From Hydrogenovibrio halophilus DSM 15072 (lineage in GTDB: Bacteria > Pseudomonadota > Gammaproteobacteria > Thiomicrospirales > Thiomicrospiraceae): a stretch of 64,000 nucleotides of DNA. How positions within the stretch are numbered: position 1 is the stretch's first letter; the number at the start of each line of letters is the position of its first letter. The stretch is from assembly GCF_000384235.1 (NCBI RefSeq), contig NZ_KB913033.1:124001-188000 (forward strand), read 5' to 3'. The position numbers and the translations under genes were made by a program. Shown one piece after another: positions 63,319 to 64,000 of the stretch. The notes under the pieces are model-generated. The model did not search any database. It had not been told where the DNA came from and saw nothing but the letters and a program-made list of their open reading frames with translations.

Positions 63319-64000
63319 ACACACCCTCCTTTCCGACCCATCTGAATGCGCTCAGAAACCGGCTCAAAACGGCGCATGCCTCCCATGCCCTCACCCTTCA
63401 GTTGCCGCAGATGACTCTGCGCATCCGCACCGATCAGGCGGCACTGGCGCAAACCCTGAGCGACTATTTTGCCCCCTGCCTTATCCAGCCGGCACCCAGG
63501 TCCCAACCGGACCTTGAAATTCTGGCGCTGGAATCGTCCGAGTGGCTCAGTCTGGGAGAGAACTGGCAGGACTGGCAAAGAGAACCGGGGAAATCCGGGC
63601 GCAAGGATGCGATCTTTGACTTCAGTGACGAAGAACGGTTTGTCTACAAGGTCAAAACCGGGATGGTCTTTTGGCAAAACCCGCATCAGCCCACCGCCAT
63701 CGGCCCCGTGAACCGGCATCCCAATCAAGTGATTAATTTTGCTCTGACCCAATATCTGAATCACCACCTCAATCAGGGCTGGCAACTGGGACACTGTGCC
63801 GCCCTGACTCTCCAAAACCGGGGGCTTGCCATTGCCGGATTGTCCGGAGGGGGCAAGTCCACGCTGATGCTGCATTTGCTCGAGTTGGGCCAGGCCTTTG
63901 TCAGCAACGACCGTTTGCTGATTCGGCCCGATACCACAAGGCCTGGTCAATTTTGCATGCGCGGGATTCCCAAATGGCCCCGCGTCAATCCCGGCACCCT
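63315..64000 (+). CDS. HprK-related kinase B, cut by the window end
   Basis: A partial gene (228 codons so far, no stop before 64000). It starts MNTPSFPTHLNALRNRLKTA, with its ATG overlapping the ATP-grasp stop (ATGA). The P-loop GLAIAGLSGGGKSTLMLHLL and the following FVSNDRLLI are the HPr-kinase-like core (Walker A and catalytic Asp). This matches the HprK-related kinase B family that accompanies the ATP-grasp and amphi-Trp proteins. A CofD-related gene and another small protein often complete the set and may lie beyond the window. Confidence 0.8.
   Translation, partial: MNTPSFPTHLNALRNRLKTAHASHALTLQLPQMTLRIRTDQAALAQTLSDYFAPCLIQPAPRSQPDLEILALESSEWLSLGENWQDWQREPGKSGRKDAIFDFSDEERFVYKVKTGMVFWQNPHQPTAIGPVNRHPNQVINFALTQYLNHHLNQGWQLGHCAALTLQNRGLAIAGLSGGGKSTLMLHLLELGQAFVSNDRLLIRPDTTRPGQFCMRGIPKWPRVNPGT
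63936..63947. repeat. ACCAGGCCTGGT palindrome, one mismatch
   Basis: Inside the HprK-related gene; third base A instead of C. Confidence 0.6.

Overview
This is about 64 kb of a gammaproteobacterial chromosome with roughly 55% GC judged by eye. The class assignment rests on gene content and order: grpE-dnaK-dnaJ-dapB, sspA-sspB, efp with both EF-P modification genes (epmA, epmB), lptF-lptG divergent from pepA-holC, pilT-pilU, nudE next to a yrfG-type nucleotidase, and a class Ia nrdB. I cannot name the genus. A mevalonate-pathway operon is an uncommon trait for the class.

Layout. 0-11 kb: a ZIP-like membrane protein carrying two internal cyclic-nucleotide-binding domains, a chemoreceptor with PAS and CZB domains, the dapB/dnaJ/dnaK/grpE heat-shock block and a TorF-type outer-membrane protein. 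11-23 kb: an accessory island of type IV prepilin-like genes. Two minor-pilin operons converge on a tandem repeat array. They are followed by single pilin genes with near-identical heads and divergent tails, a broken pilin head, a REP-associated (RAYT) transposase with truncated copies of its own leader and head, and many copies of an inverted-repeat intergenic element. 23.8-26.3 kb: a HipBA toxin-antitoxin pair, a DUF4160/DUF2442 pair and a tRNA-Ser. 26.5-54 kb: mostly core genes (mevalonate kinases and decarboxylase, SspAB, EF-P and its modification, a lipid-linked sugar transfer cassette, LptFG, PepA/HolC, PilTU, cell-wall enzymes, UvrB, aspartate aminotransferase, NudE, nucleotidase, TPMT, a thioredoxin-like protein, a spermidine-synthase-like protein). 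54.9-58.2 kb: Uup and NrdB. 58.3 kb to the end: a co-directional, tightly packed operon that I recognise as the poorly understood GAK cassette (amphi-Trp protein, APH-like kinase, ATP-grasp, HprK-related kinase B), preceded by two phosphatases. It runs off the window.

The strongest unexplained signal spans the whole window. The 12-bp palindrome ACCAGGCCTGGT occurs 12 times perfectly and at least 5 more times with one mismatch, both between genes (often just after stop codons) and inside genes in two reading frames. A given 12-mer would be expected well under once in 64 kb. It joins two CCWGG sites back to back, and one copy is the centre of a 24-bp perfect palindrome. It behaves like a genome-wide functional site. 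All counts, coordinates and alignments here were made by eye.
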